This document shows, piece by piece, positions 15,978 through 23,704 of a stretch of DNA of 59,501 nucleotides. How positions within the stretch are numbered: the stretch's first letter is position 1; the number at the start of each line of letters is the position of its first letter. The notes beneath the pieces are model-generated. The model did not search any database and was not told where the DNA came from. It worked only from the letters and a program-made list of their open reading frames with translations. Position numbers and translations under genes: made by a program. Origin of the DNA: Microbulbifer rhizosphaerae (GTDB lineage: Bacteria > Pseudomonadota > Gammaproteobacteria > Pseudomonadales > Cellvibrionaceae); NCBI RefSeq assembly GCF_014191725.1, contig NZ_JACHWZ010000027.1, positions 1-59,501 of the forward strand, read 5' to 3'.

Positions 15978-18158
15978 ATGCAACATAAAGCGATCAATTC
16001 GCGCAGGCTGGCCATGCCGTTGACAGCGCTCGCTGCCGCCGTTATCTCCGTCAATACCGCCGCTCAGGTTGAAGATGCCGCGGAGGCTGGCGTCAAAAAG
16101 GCCGCTGGCAATGTGGAAGAGATTATCGTCACCGGCACCAATGTCTACCGGGACAGAACCAACGATATCAACCCGACCCTCTCTTTCGACCTGGATTTTT
16201 TCCAGCGCTTCGAGCCGCTGACCGTGGGTGAAATGCTGAAGCGCACCCCGGGTGTCACCTTTACCTCCGACGTGCTGGAATACGACGCCGTCCAGCTGCG
16301 CGGTATGAACGCCGAATATACCGAAGTACTGATCAACGGCCGCTCCATTCCCGGCCAGGGAGCAGATCGCACTTTCTTCGTCGACCGCATTCCTTCCGAA
16401 CTGGTGGAGCGTGTCGAGATCATCCGCTCGCCTTCCGCCGATATGACGTCCCAGGGGGTGGCCGGCTCCCTGAACATCATCCTCAAGGATGGTGCGCAGA
16501 TGGACGGCGTCAGCACCCGTTTGGGCACCACCTATTACGCGGATGACGACAAGGAATCCCGCTACACCGGCGCCGCCGCCATTGCCCAGTCCGGCGACGG
16601 TTACGACTTCTGGCTCGGCGCCAACGTCCAGGAGCGCCGCAATCCCAAGCAGAAGGTTGAAGAGTACTTCGACGACGAGCGGACCCTGGAAGGCTATGCC
16701 TTTGAGCAGGATATCCGCGACGGTACCGACAGCTCCCTGAACGGTTCCCTGGGCTTCCAGCTTCCGCAGGGTTCCGAGCTGCGTTTCAACGGCTACTACG
16801 TCTACACCGACCGCCAGGAAAATGAAATCGTCGACGAATACGAGGGTACCGCGGTCAGCCGCGCCGATGGCGACCTGGTGGCGATTGAAACCCAGGAAGA
16901 GCAGATCGACCAAACCAGTTGGGGGCTGGACGGTATCTACATCACCATGCTGGGAGGCGGCGAGTTCGAACTCTCTGCGGCTCTTTCCCACTTCGAGGAG
17001 GGCACCGTCAACTTCGAGACCGAGGAGGAATTCGAGGACGGCGTTTCCCAGGGAGTGGAGACCGACGACGAGCGTCTGGATATCGAGGACGACAGCTATT
17101 CCCTCGAGGGCAGCTACACCGTGAAGCTGGGCAATTCCGAACTGAAATCCGGTATCGCCTACAGCCGCAACGAGCGTTCGGGATTGCAGACCGGATTCTT
17201 CGATGTTGACGCGGAGATCGAAGAGACACGTATCGCGCCCTACACCAAGCTGACCCTGGAGATGGCGGACAACATCAGCCTGGAGGGCGGCCTGCGCTAC
17301 GACATCTACGAGCGGGATGTGTCCAACGAAGACGGCAGCGCCTCCCACGACAGCAATGAATTGCTGCCGTCCCTGAGCCTGCGCTGGGACGCGACCGGGG
17401 ACAGCCGCGTTATCGCTTCCGTGGCCCGCACCCTGCGCCGCCCGGAGTTCGACCTGGTGTCCCCCTTCGAAGAGGATGAAACACCGGACGATGAAGACCT
17501 GACCGTAGGCAATCCGGATCTCGAATCCGAACTGGCCTGGGGGTTCGACCTGGGCTTTGAGCATCGCCTGCCGGGCCGCGGCACCCTGGGCGTCAACTTT
17601 TTCTACCGCGATATCGACGACGTGATTGAGCTGACGGATACCGGCGTGCCTTACCCGGACGGCGGCGGCACCATCTTTACCCCGATAAATATCGGCAGCG
17701 GCAACTCCCGCGGTGTCGAATTTGATATTTCCATGCCACTCGCTTTCATGGGCCTGGAGAACACCGGTTTCTACGCCAATTATGCGTATCTGGATTCGGA
17801 GATTGAGGACCCGTTTACCGGGGAGGAGCGCACTTTCCGCAATCAGCCGGATTCCGTCTACAACGTCAGCCTGACCCAGGATATCCCGGGCTTCGGCGGC
17901 GCCGGTATCTCCTACCAAAAACGCAGCGAGTCCCTGGCCACCGAGTTCGAGGAGTATGTGGTAACCGAATACGATGGCAACCTGGAGCTCTTTGTCGAGT
18001 GGAATATCAACCGAAACTCCGTGCTGCGTTTCAGCGGCACCAATCTGCTGGACCAGGAAAAGATCGAGTACATCCGCGACTACGGTGAACCGGTCAATGA
18101 AATCCAGTACGAGGAGAGCACCCCAACCTACACTGTGACCTGGCGCGCGGCTTACTAA
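15978..18158 (+). CDS. TonB-dependent outer-membrane receptor
   Basis: A 726-residue receptor. A signal peptide of about 29 residues (ending VNTAAQ) is followed by the TonB box E-E-I-I-V-T-G-T, a plug domain at about 60-165 (V-G-E-M-L-K-R-T-P-G-V-T, V-Q-L-R-G-M-N, V-E-R-V-E-I-I-R-S-P-S-A-D), and a 22-strand barrel that ends with an aromatic-rich strand (YTVTWRAAY). The next gene in the same direction is a phytase, so the likely cargo is phytate or another inositol phosphate, possibly with bound metal. This is inference from context; acidic extracellular loops are frequent, which is not what one would expect for a phosphate ligand, so siderophore-like cargo remains possible. Confidence 0.93.
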   Translation: MQHKAINSRRLAMPLTALAAAVISVNTAAQVEDAAEAGVKKAAGNVEEIIVTGTNVYRDRTNDINPTLSFDLDFFQRFEPLTVGEMLKRTPGVTFTSDVLEYDAVQLRGMNAEYTEVLINGRSIPGQGADRTFFVDRIPSELVERVEIIRSPSADMTSQGVAGSLNIILKDGAQMDGVSTRLGTTYYADDDKESRYTGAAAIAQSGDGYDFWLGANVQERRNPKQKVEEYFDDERTLEGYAFEQDIRDGTDSSLNGSLGFQLPQGSELRFNGYYVYTDRQENEIVDEYEGTAVSRADGDLVAIETQEEQIDQTSWGLDGIYITMLGGGEFELSAALSHFEEGTVNFETEEEFEDGVSQGVETDDERLDIEDDSYSLEGSYTVKLGNSELKSGIAYSRNERSGLQTGFFDVDAEIEETRIAPYTKLTLEMADNISLEGGLRYDIYERDVSNEDGSASHDSNELLPSLSLRWDATGDSRVIASVARTLRRPEFDLVSPFEEDETPDDEDLTVGNPDLESELAWGFDLGFEHRLPGRGTLGVNFFYRDIDDVIELTDTGVPYPDGGGTIFTPINIGSGNSRGVEFDISMPLAFMGLENTGFYANYAYLDSEIEDPFTGEERTFRNQPDSVYNVSLTQDIPGFGGAGISYQKRSESLATEFEEYVVTEYDGNLELFVEWNINRNSVLRFSGTNLLDQEKIEYIRDYGEPVNEIQYEESTPTYTVTWRAAY

Positions 18159-18174
18159 TATTTCGGTTGCTCAT

Positions 18175-18205
18175 CGGCCGATTCCCACAAGGGAGCCGGG
18201 TTTTT
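18175..18205 (+). terminator. Possible terminator after the TonB receptor gene
   Basis: CGGC and TCCC pair with GGGA and GCCG around ACAA, with a four-base bulge on the left arm, followed by GG and five T residues. Partial read-through into the phytase gene would still be possible. Confidence 0.5.
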
Positions 18206-18282
18206 GCTATCTTCAAGCAGTCATCTGTTTGCCATAAAAATGGCGTAAATTTGTCATCACAAATTCCGTAAAGATTAAAAAA

Positions 18283-20217
18283 ATGGCGCGAAAAATTTTC
18301 AAGAAAACCGTATTGCTGTGCGCGCTCGGCACCCTGTTGAGTGCCTGCGACCGGCTGCCCGATGCGGCCGGCATTGCTTCCCGCCCACTGGAGCCGGTGC
18401 AGGAAATTCCGCTATCCGGCGTGATTTCCAGCCAGCTGGCGCCATTGATGCTGGGTGGCAAAGAGTACCTCCTGCTGGCCAGCGAAGTGCGCGGCCTGGT
18501 ACTGATCGACAGCAACGGCGGTGAGGCCGCGGCACTGGACGGCGGCAGTGTCGAGCGTTTTGCCCTGCAGGCCCTGGACGACGGTAGCTGGTTGGTGGCG
18601 GCCTTCGACGACCACAGCGGCGAAATACAGTTGCGCCAGCTGGCATTGGATGCCGGCACACAGCGGCCCGGCCTGAAATACCTGGGCGCCCAGCGGAGCA
18701 GTGCACCGCAGGCGGCACTGTGCTTTTCCCGCCAAGCCGGCCGCACCCATTTGTTCGCCATCGACGAGACCGGCCTCGGCCGCGAATATGTGGTGCACCC
18801 GCGGGACGGCGCCTGGCTGTTTACTGAGGTGCGCCCGCTGTATTTCGGCGAGCAGGTGAACAGCTGCGCGGTGGACGACGGCCGCGGCCTGCTGCTGGTG
18901 GCGCAGCCGCCGCTGGGAATCTGGAGCCTGAACGCGGATGCGGAAAAGGACGAAGAGCGTCGTGTCTTCGCCCCAGCCGCGGAACTGGGCGAGGCATTCG
19001 GCGGCTTCTGGCTGGGCGCCGACGGCAATCTGTGGCTTACCGCCGGCGGGCGAGCGCTGGCCTACAACCTGAGTACACAGGAGAGAACACCGGTTTTCTC
19101 AAAGCTGCTGGCGAACATTCAGCCGGTATCCGTGGCGGTGCAGGGCGGCGCGCTCTTGGCGCTGGAAGAGGAGAGCGACATTCTGCAACGCTACGACGTC
19201 GAACTGCCGCAGCCGACCGCGGAAATCCAGGCGCTGGGCGCGCCGGCGAAAATGCCCCGGGTGCCCGCCAGGGCGCAGACGGAACCGGTGGCCTCCGGTG
19301 GTGACGCCGCAGACGACCCGGCCATCTGGGTCAACCCGCGGGACGCCGCCGCCAGTCTGATCCTGGGCACGGACAAGAAGAGCGGCCTGAATATCTACAA
19401 CCTCTCCGGCAAGCTGCTCCAGCAGTTTCCGGTGGGCCGGGTCAACAATGTGGATTTGCGACCGGTAAATGGAGGCAAGTACGCCGCCCTGGCCGCCGCG
19501 TCCAACCGCACCACCCCGGGTATCAGCCTTTTCGGCATTACCGCGGGGGGAAATGTGGACAGCCTGGGTCTGCGCGAGATGGAACTGGATGACCCCTACG
19601 GCCTGTGCCTGTATCGGGAGGGAGACAAGGTGCTGGCGTGGATATCCGACAAGGACGGTGACCTGCACCTGGCGGAAATCCTCCTCGGTGAAAACGGCCT
19701 CGACTGGAAACTGCAGCCCCGCGCCCTGTTGAAAGTGGGCAGCCAGGTGGAAGGCTGCGTGGTGGACGACGAGCGCGGCACGCTGTTTTTCGGCGAAGAG
19801 GACCGCGGCGTATGGCGCTTGGATATCGCCGGATTCCTGGCCGGCAGTGCCGAGCCGCAACTGGTGGCCGCGGCGGACGGCAAACACCTGGTGGCGGATG
19901 TCGAGGGTATCGGTCTCTATCGCAGCGGCGACCGCGGCTACCTGGTGGTTTCCAGCCAGGGCAACAACAGCTACGCGCTGTTCAGTCGCGACGGCAGTGA
20001 ATTTATCGGCAACTTCCTCGTGGATATCAACCTGGACCGTACCCTGGACGGCAGCTCAGAGACCGACGGCCTGGAAGTCACCGGCGCCCCCCTGGGCCCG
20101 GACTACCCCGCCGGCCTGCTGGTGGTACAGGACGGCCGCAACCGCATGCCCAGCGCGTCGCAGAACTTCAAGCTGGTTTCCTGGGGGGATATTGCTGAGA
20201 CGTTGGAATTGCAGTGA
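18283..20217 (+). CDS. Beta-propeller phytase, lipoprotein
   Basis: A 644-residue protein with a lipobox (L-L-S-A-C, Cys22), so it is anchored to a membrane facing the periplasm or surface. The C-terminal domain from about 335 is a beta-propeller phytase: D-D-P-A-I-W-V-N-P, the calcium/phosphate-binding V-N-N-V-D-L-R-P, and E-G-C-V-V-D-D-E with F-F-G-E-E-D-R-G-V-W-R. It hydrolyses phytate stepwise with Ca2+. The N-terminal 300 residues look like a second, degenerate propeller without the active-site motifs, an arrangement known from dual-domain phytases where it increases activity. The ribosome binding site before ATG 18283 is weak. Likely co-expressed with the receptor. Confidence 0.93.
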   Translation: MARKIFKKTVLLCALGTLLSACDRLPDAAGIASRPLEPVQEIPLSGVISSQLAPLMLGGKEYLLLASEVRGLVLIDSNGGEAAALDGGSVERFALQALDDGSWLVAAFDDHSGEIQLRQLALDAGTQRPGLKYLGAQRSSAPQAALCFSRQAGRTHLFAIDETGLGREYVVHPRDGAWLFTEVRPLYFGEQVNSCAVDDGRGLLLVAQPPLGIWSLNADAEKDEERRVFAPAAELGEAFGGFWLGADGNLWLTAGGRALAYNLSTQERTPVFSKLLANIQPVSVAVQGGALLALEEESDILQRYDVELPQPTAEIQALGAPAKMPRVPARAQTEPVASGGDAADDPAIWVNPRDAAASLILGTDKKSGLNIYNLSGKLLQQFPVGRVNNVDLRPVNGGKYAALAAASNRTTPGISLFGITAGGNVDSLGLREMELDDPYGLCLYREGDKVLAWISDKDGDLHLAEILLGENGLDWKLQPRALLKVGSQVEGCVVDDERGTLFFGEEDRGVWRLDIAGFLAGSAEPQLVAAADGKHLVADVEGIGLYRSGDRGYLVVSSQGNNSYALFSRDGSEFIGNFLVDINLDRTLDGSSETDGLEVTGAPLGPDYPAGLLVVQDGRNRMPSASQNFKLVSWGDIAETLELQ

Positions 20218-20218
20218 G

Positions 20219-20286
20219 TTCGCGGCCAACGGCCGCTCCCACAAGGTGTGTTTCAACTCTGTAGGAGCGGCCGTTGGCCGCGATCA
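20219..20286. repeat. REP/BIME pair downstream of the RAYT gene
   Basis: CGCGGCCAACGGCCGCTCCC and, inverted, GTAGGAGCGGCCGTTGGCCG. The right unit reaches the stop codon of the RAYT gene. Confidence 0.92.
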
Positions 20287-20751
20287 GCGTAACCAAATGG
20301 CATTCCAGTACGGATAATCCTCTACTCTTTTGACCAAACCGGCGCGCAGTGGATTGGCAACAAGGTATCGTGCTGCCGCCACTATATCCTCTTCCTTACG
20401 GAGGGCGCGGTCGTGGAAACCTTTGTCCCACAAAGGCCCAGAGGCGGAGGTGGATTTATTGACCAACAATGCACTGGCAGATTTCATTTTCTTGATCAGT
20501 TCACTTAAATCCGCATTTTCTCCCAATTGAATTAGCCAGTGTGCATGATCTGGCATCAGCACCCAGGACAATATTTCGGAGTTTTTCAATATCGATCGAT
20601 TTTCGAAACAGGCGCAGGCTAAACGTGCGGAATCCCAGCTTTTGAAGATGGGTTTTCGTTCGTATGTTGTGGCGGTCGCCAGGTAAATTTGATTGGAAGC
20701 TGAAAAACGACCTTTGCGCAGCGCTTGATGGCCAGGTTTGTATTCAGCCAT
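20284..20751 (-). CDS. REP-associated tyrosine transposase (RAYT)
   Basis: A 155-residue transposase of the HUH-like Y1 family that acts on single-stranded REP hairpins. The histidine pair lies in L-M-P-D-H-A-H-W-L-I, and the catalytic tyrosine in A-A-R-Y-L-V-A-N-P-L-R-A-G-L-V. The W-D-K-G-F-H-D-R-A-L-R motif is typical of the clade. I start at ATG 20751, six bases after AAGGA; the longer frame runs into REP sequence. REP pairs lie immediately on both sides (20219 and 20772), the classical REPtron arrangement, and at least four further copies of the same REP are in this window, so it is likely the mobiliser of family A. Confidence 0.95.
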   Translation of the reverse strand: MAEYKPGHQALRKGRFSASNQIYLATATTYERKPIFKSWDSARLACACFENRSILKNSEILSWVLMPDHAHWLIQLGENADLSELIKKMKSASALLVNKSTSASGPLWDKGFHDRALRKEEDIVAAARYLVANPLRAGLVKRVEDYPYWNAIWLR

Positions 20752-20771
20752 TCTGTATCCTTTCCGATTCA

Positions 20772-20828
20772 GATCGCGGCCAACGGCCGCTCCTACATGG
20801 TATTTCTCACCCCTGTAGGAGCGATCGG
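20772..20828. repeat. REP pair upstream of the RAYT gene
   Basis: AGATCGCGGCCAACGGCCGC then TCCTACA, followed 15 bases later by a shortened inverted copy TGTAGGAGCGATCGG. The second unit has lost its central palindrome. Confidence 0.9.
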
Positions 20829-20834
20829 CTTTCC

Positions 20835-21545
20835 TTAAAAATGCATACTCCACCCCAAAGACGCCGTCTCCACATCAAAGCTCCCCCGAAAATCCCCGCT
20901 GCCCACATCGGAAAAACTCTCCCACTCGGCGCGTATGGTCCAGCTGTTCCGGTAGCGGTAGCTGATACCGGCACCGTAGCCCCAGTGGAAGCCGGTGTCC
21001 CTGTCCTCTACCCTGCCGCTGACGGCTATCAGTTCTTCTTCTATCTCGCCCTCTTCATTTTCGAAGATAAACAGCAGCTCGCCGGACTGGTTTTCGGACA
21101 GTTTCGATGCCCAGAATCCGCCCCCGGCTTTGGCGAACAGGCTGAAGCCCCCGCCGATGGGCCAGTGCCCCACGGCGAAGGCGTTGATCAGTTGGGTTTC
21201 GATCTTGTCCCCTATTTCCAGGTGTTCGCCCGTGGGGAAATCCAGACGGAAATCCAGTTGGTTGTCCGAGAGCTGCTGGTAGCTGAGCTCCACCGCTACT
21301 TCGGGTTTCCAGCGCCAGCCGCCGTAGATTTTCCAGCCGCTGCCGCCCTGGCTACAGCCGCCGTTGGTCGCTGCGCGCTCCGGATTGTTCAGGCCCTGCA
21401 CAAACTGGTTGCCGGCCTCGCAGAAACCCTCGATGTCCAGGTCGCTGTAACTGACGCCGGTGTAACGATGGGAATAAAAATCGGCCTGTGTCGGCGCGGC
21501 GAGCGCCAGGGCGGGTACCACTAGCAGAAAGAGTTGCCTGTTCAT
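20835..21545 (-). CDS. Outer-membrane beta-barrel protein
   Basis: A 236-residue exported protein with signal peptide MNRQLFLLVVPALALAAPTQA and alternating hydrophobic strands ending in the terminal pattern A-S-L-G-W-S-M-H-F, whose final phenylalanine is the usual barrel-assembly signal. The pattern Y-T-G-V-S-Y-S-D-L-D at the start and the G-A-G-I-S-Y-R-Y-R-N-S-W-T-I-R-A-E-W strand fit an eight-stranded OmpA/OmpW-like barrel. Two cysteines (Cys42, Cys64 approximately) are unusual for such barrels and could form a loop disulfide. Role unknown. Confidence 0.85.
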   Translation of the reverse strand: MNRQLFLLVVPALALAAPTQADFYSHRYTGVSYSDLDIEGFCEAGNQFVQGLNNPERAATNGGCSQGGSGWKIYGGWRWKPEVAVELSYQQLSDNQLDFRLDFPTGEHLEIGDKIETQLINAFAVGHWPIGGGFSLFAKAGGGFWASKLSENQSGELLFIFENEEGEIEEELIAVSGRVEDRDTGFHWGYGAGISYRYRNSWTIRAEWESFSDVGSGDFRGSFDVETASLGWSMHF

Positions 21546-21591
21546 GGCGTTACCTGCTGGGTTGTTGTGAATTATTCTTTGTTTTCTCCGC

Positions 21592-21667
21592 TGTAGGAGC
21601 GGCCGTTGGCCGCGATCGGATTGGATTAATATCTGAGGCCAATCGCGGCCAACGGCCGCTCCTACAA
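21592..21667. repeat. REP/BIME pair (family A)
   Basis: TGTAGGAGCGGCCGTTGGCC and, inverted, CGCGGCCAACGGCCGCTCCT, 25 bases apart, between the barrel gene and the next gene. Confidence 0.92.
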
Positions 21668-21677
21668 GGTCAAATCA

Positions 21678-22328
21678 TTACAGCTTTAATTCCGCGCGCA
21701 ATTCCGCGAGCTTTTTCGCATTCTCGGCCTTGGATAGGGGTTTCCCTGGATTCTGTTCCAGTTTCTCCTGTCGTGGCGGCGCCAGTTGTTCCCCTTCCAG
21801 CACCCGCGCGCAGATCTTACGGTAGTGCTCGGCGAACACCGGGTAGGCCACGGATTCCGGGTTGTTGGCCAGGAAGAACCAGTTGGCCTCGCGCCCAGCG
21901 TGGTACACCGCCGGGTGGCTCCAGTTGTGGCTGGCCTTGGGGCTGGGAGCGTTGCAGGCCTCGCGGTAGGCGGCGCGGGATTCCGGCAGGCCGTTTTCAC
22001 CCGCCGCGCAGAGTGTGAGCATTTTGTGCACGGTGGGCAGGTATTCGCTCTGCAGTATGGCGCGCTTGGCGCCGGCCATAATCTGCTCCGGGGCAAAGGC
22101 GGAGAGCGCCTCCAGCCACAGGCGCTTGGCGTGGTGCAGGGTGTCGGTGTCGGGAAAGGCAGCGCTGAACTGGTTGTGGTAATTCAGTTTGAACAGCGCG
22201 AAGACCTCGTTGATCACGCGCTTTTTCTCGTTCAGCTCACTACCAGTTTGTGTCTGTGAGGATGTCGCCGATGGACCTGTCGCGGGTGCGCTGGTTTGTC
22301 GAGTCAGCGGTGTTTTGTGGCTTGCCAT
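21678..22328 (-). CDS. Replication protein P-like protein (lambda P family)
   Basis: A 216-residue protein. After a Ser/Thr-rich flexible N-terminus (about 1-32) comes N-E-V-F-A-L-F-K-L-N-Y-H-N-Q-F-x-x-A-F-P-D-T, then L-W-L-E-A-L-x-x-F, G-A-K-R-A-I-L-Q-S-E-Y-L-P-T-V-H-K-M-L, and Y-R-E-A-C-N-A-P, the order seen in phage replication protein P, which loads the DnaB helicase. The C-terminus is a charged helix. Its start overlaps the end of the DnaT-like gene by 89 bases and has AGGA seven bases upstream, so the two are coupled. No other phage genes are nearby, so this is a chromosomal homologue. Helicase loading is inference. Confidence 0.75.
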   Translation of the reverse strand: MASHKTPLTRQTSAPATGPSATSSQTQTGSELNEKKRVINEVFALFKLNYHNQFSAAFPDTDTLHHAKRLWLEALSAFAPEQIMAGAKRAILQSEYLPTVHKMLTLCAAGENGLPESRAAYREACNAPSPKASHNWSHPAVYHAGREANWFFLANNPESVAYPVFAEHYRKICARVLEGEQLAPPRQEKLEQNPGKPLSKAENAKKLAELRAELKL

Positions 22329-23538
22329 ATGCGTGTCCTATTGCCAGCTTGTTGCGCTCCGCCCACTGGTGGCGCGCGTGACGCACGAAGACGGCGTCCC
22401 AGCTCTTGCGCGCGGCGCCCTGGTCGCGCCAGTAGATGCGGAATTCCGGTACCAGGGAGAGGGCGAAGTCGCGGTCTATTTCACACTGGTTCACCAGGTG
22501 ACTCAAGCAGTCCACCCCCGGTTGCCAGTTGCGTGTAATGGGCTTGGCCACCGGGTTCTTTTCGATCCCCTGGCAGTAGTAGGCCCATTCCTCGCGCGCG
22601 TATTCGATAAACAGTTCGCCCCAGCGGGCGCTGTGGCCGCCGCGCTCGAGCCATTTGTAGATAAATTCCGGCAGCAGCTCGGCGGCGAAAGCGGGGTTGA
22701 TGGCCAGGCGACGCAGCTGCTCCCAGGTGTGCTCGCTGGGCTGCCAGTCGCGGCTCATGGCCACCGGCTTGGCCTTTTCGATAAAGGGCGTGTCCTGTTT
22801 TTCCCAGTCCTCCAGCACCCAGTCGTTGAACTCCAACTCCCAGGAGATGGAGTGCTTGCCGCTGGAGCGGTGGTAGTCCACGAAGCGCTGCAGGCAGCGC
22901 TGCACAAAGGTGCTGGGCACGCCCTCGTCCGCCAGTTTTCGCAGGGTCTCCCCGTCCGGCTGCCAGCCCGGGGGCAGCGGCTGCTTGCGCTGGGTGGTGG
23001 CGCGGTAGGCCTCCCACTTGCTCTTTACCTGTTTCAGGAACAGGGAGCCGAAGGAGTGGCGGGACTCGCCGCGCTCGCGCCAGTAGGTGACGAACTCCGG
23101 CAACTGCTCGCGCACGAAGTGTTCCGGCACCCCCAACTGGGCGATGCGCGCCAGGGTTTCCCGGTCCGGCTGCCAACTGGGGGAGATGGTGTTGGCGCTG
23201 CGGCGGGCGGGAGTCTCGGCCGCGCGCCCATCGCCGCCGCCGAGGGAGAATTTCAGGGTGTGGCTGCTGCCGTAGGGCGCCGCGCCCAGCAGCAGGGTAC
23301 CCTGGTTGCGCAGGCTGGTGGCCACCCGCTGGATATCCGCCGGCTCCCAGAAGGGCAGCAACTGCTGCAACTGCTCGCCTTCGGCTGTGTACCAGTCCCG
23401 CCCGGGATGGGGCTCCACCGGCAGGAACGGCAGCAGGTCCCCCAGGGCGGTGAGCAATACCGCCTCCTCCAGGCCGAGGGTGGCGGCCAGGGTGGGGGAG
23501 ATGCACAGGGGTCTTTCCGGGAGCAGGGGGTGTTTCAT
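22240..23538 (-). CDS. DnaT-like protein with four tandem DnaT domains
   Basis: A 432-residue protein. Residues 1-100 look like a winged-helix replication-initiator domain (A-A-T-L-G-L-E-E-A-V-L-L, D-W-Y). Then the same roughly 56-residue module occurs four times, at about 121-176, 191-246, 265-319 and 338-393; each begins with W-Q-P and holds L-P-E-F-V/I-x-Y-W near its middle and F/W-x-x-x-F-x-x-x-x-x-x-x-W at its end. This matches the single-stranded-DNA-binding domain of primosomal protein DnaT, which E. coli has only once. The partner gene resembles lambda P. Start ATG 23538 is chosen by the conserved start of the folded part; its ribosome binding site is poor, so the true start could be elsewhere. 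Confidence 0.8.
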   Translation of the reverse strand: MKHPLLPERPLCISPTLAATLGLEEAVLLTALGDLLPFLPVEPHPGRDWYTAEGEQLQQLLPFWEPADIQRVATSLRNQGTLLLGAAPYGSSHTLKFSLGGGDGRAAETPARRSANTISPSWQPDRETLARIAQLGVPEHFVREQLPEFVTYWRERGESRHSFGSLFLKQVKSKWEAYRATTQRKQPLPPGWQPDGETLRKLADEGVPSTFVQRCLQRFVDYHRSSGKHSISWELEFNDWVLEDWEKQDTPFIEKAKPVAMSRDWQPSEHTWEQLRRLAINPAFAAELLPEFIYKWLERGGHSARWGELFIEYAREEWAYYCQGIEKNPVAKPITRNWQPGVDCLSHLVNQCEIDRDFALSLVPEFRIYWRDQGAARKSWDAVFVRHARHQWAERNKLAIGHAYGKPQNTADSTNQRTRDRSIGDILTDTNW

Positions 23539-23578
23539 GCGCGGGATGATAACACTGGGGACAAATCCGCCGGGAACG

Positions 23579-23674
23579 AATTTGGACGCCGAAGGGGCCC
23601 GCAGGACGGGCGCCAGGAATGGGCGCGAGTCGCTCGGGGCCCCCGGGACCGCGGAGTTCCAGCTCCGCATGCGG
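23579..23674. repeat. Family-C and family-B repeat units
   Basis: A family-C unit (TTTGGACGCCGAAGG, related to 854-910) at 23579-23635 is followed by a family-B unit, GGGACCGCGGAGTTCCAGCT, at 23642-23674. They occupy the gap downstream of the phosphoketolase gene. Confidence 0.7.
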
Positions 23675-23704
23675 ATGGTAGGAGCGAAGGGAAACTCCGC
23701 AACG

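Noticed and set aside
18206..18282. Pho box in front of the phytase gene
   Set aside because: Fragments such as GTCATCTGTTTGCCAT resemble one half-site only; the second repeat at 11-base spacing is missing.
20751..20853. Longer N-terminus for the RAYT protein
   Set aside because: It would translate the upstream REP pair; AAGGA before ATG 20751 and family length favour the shorter form.
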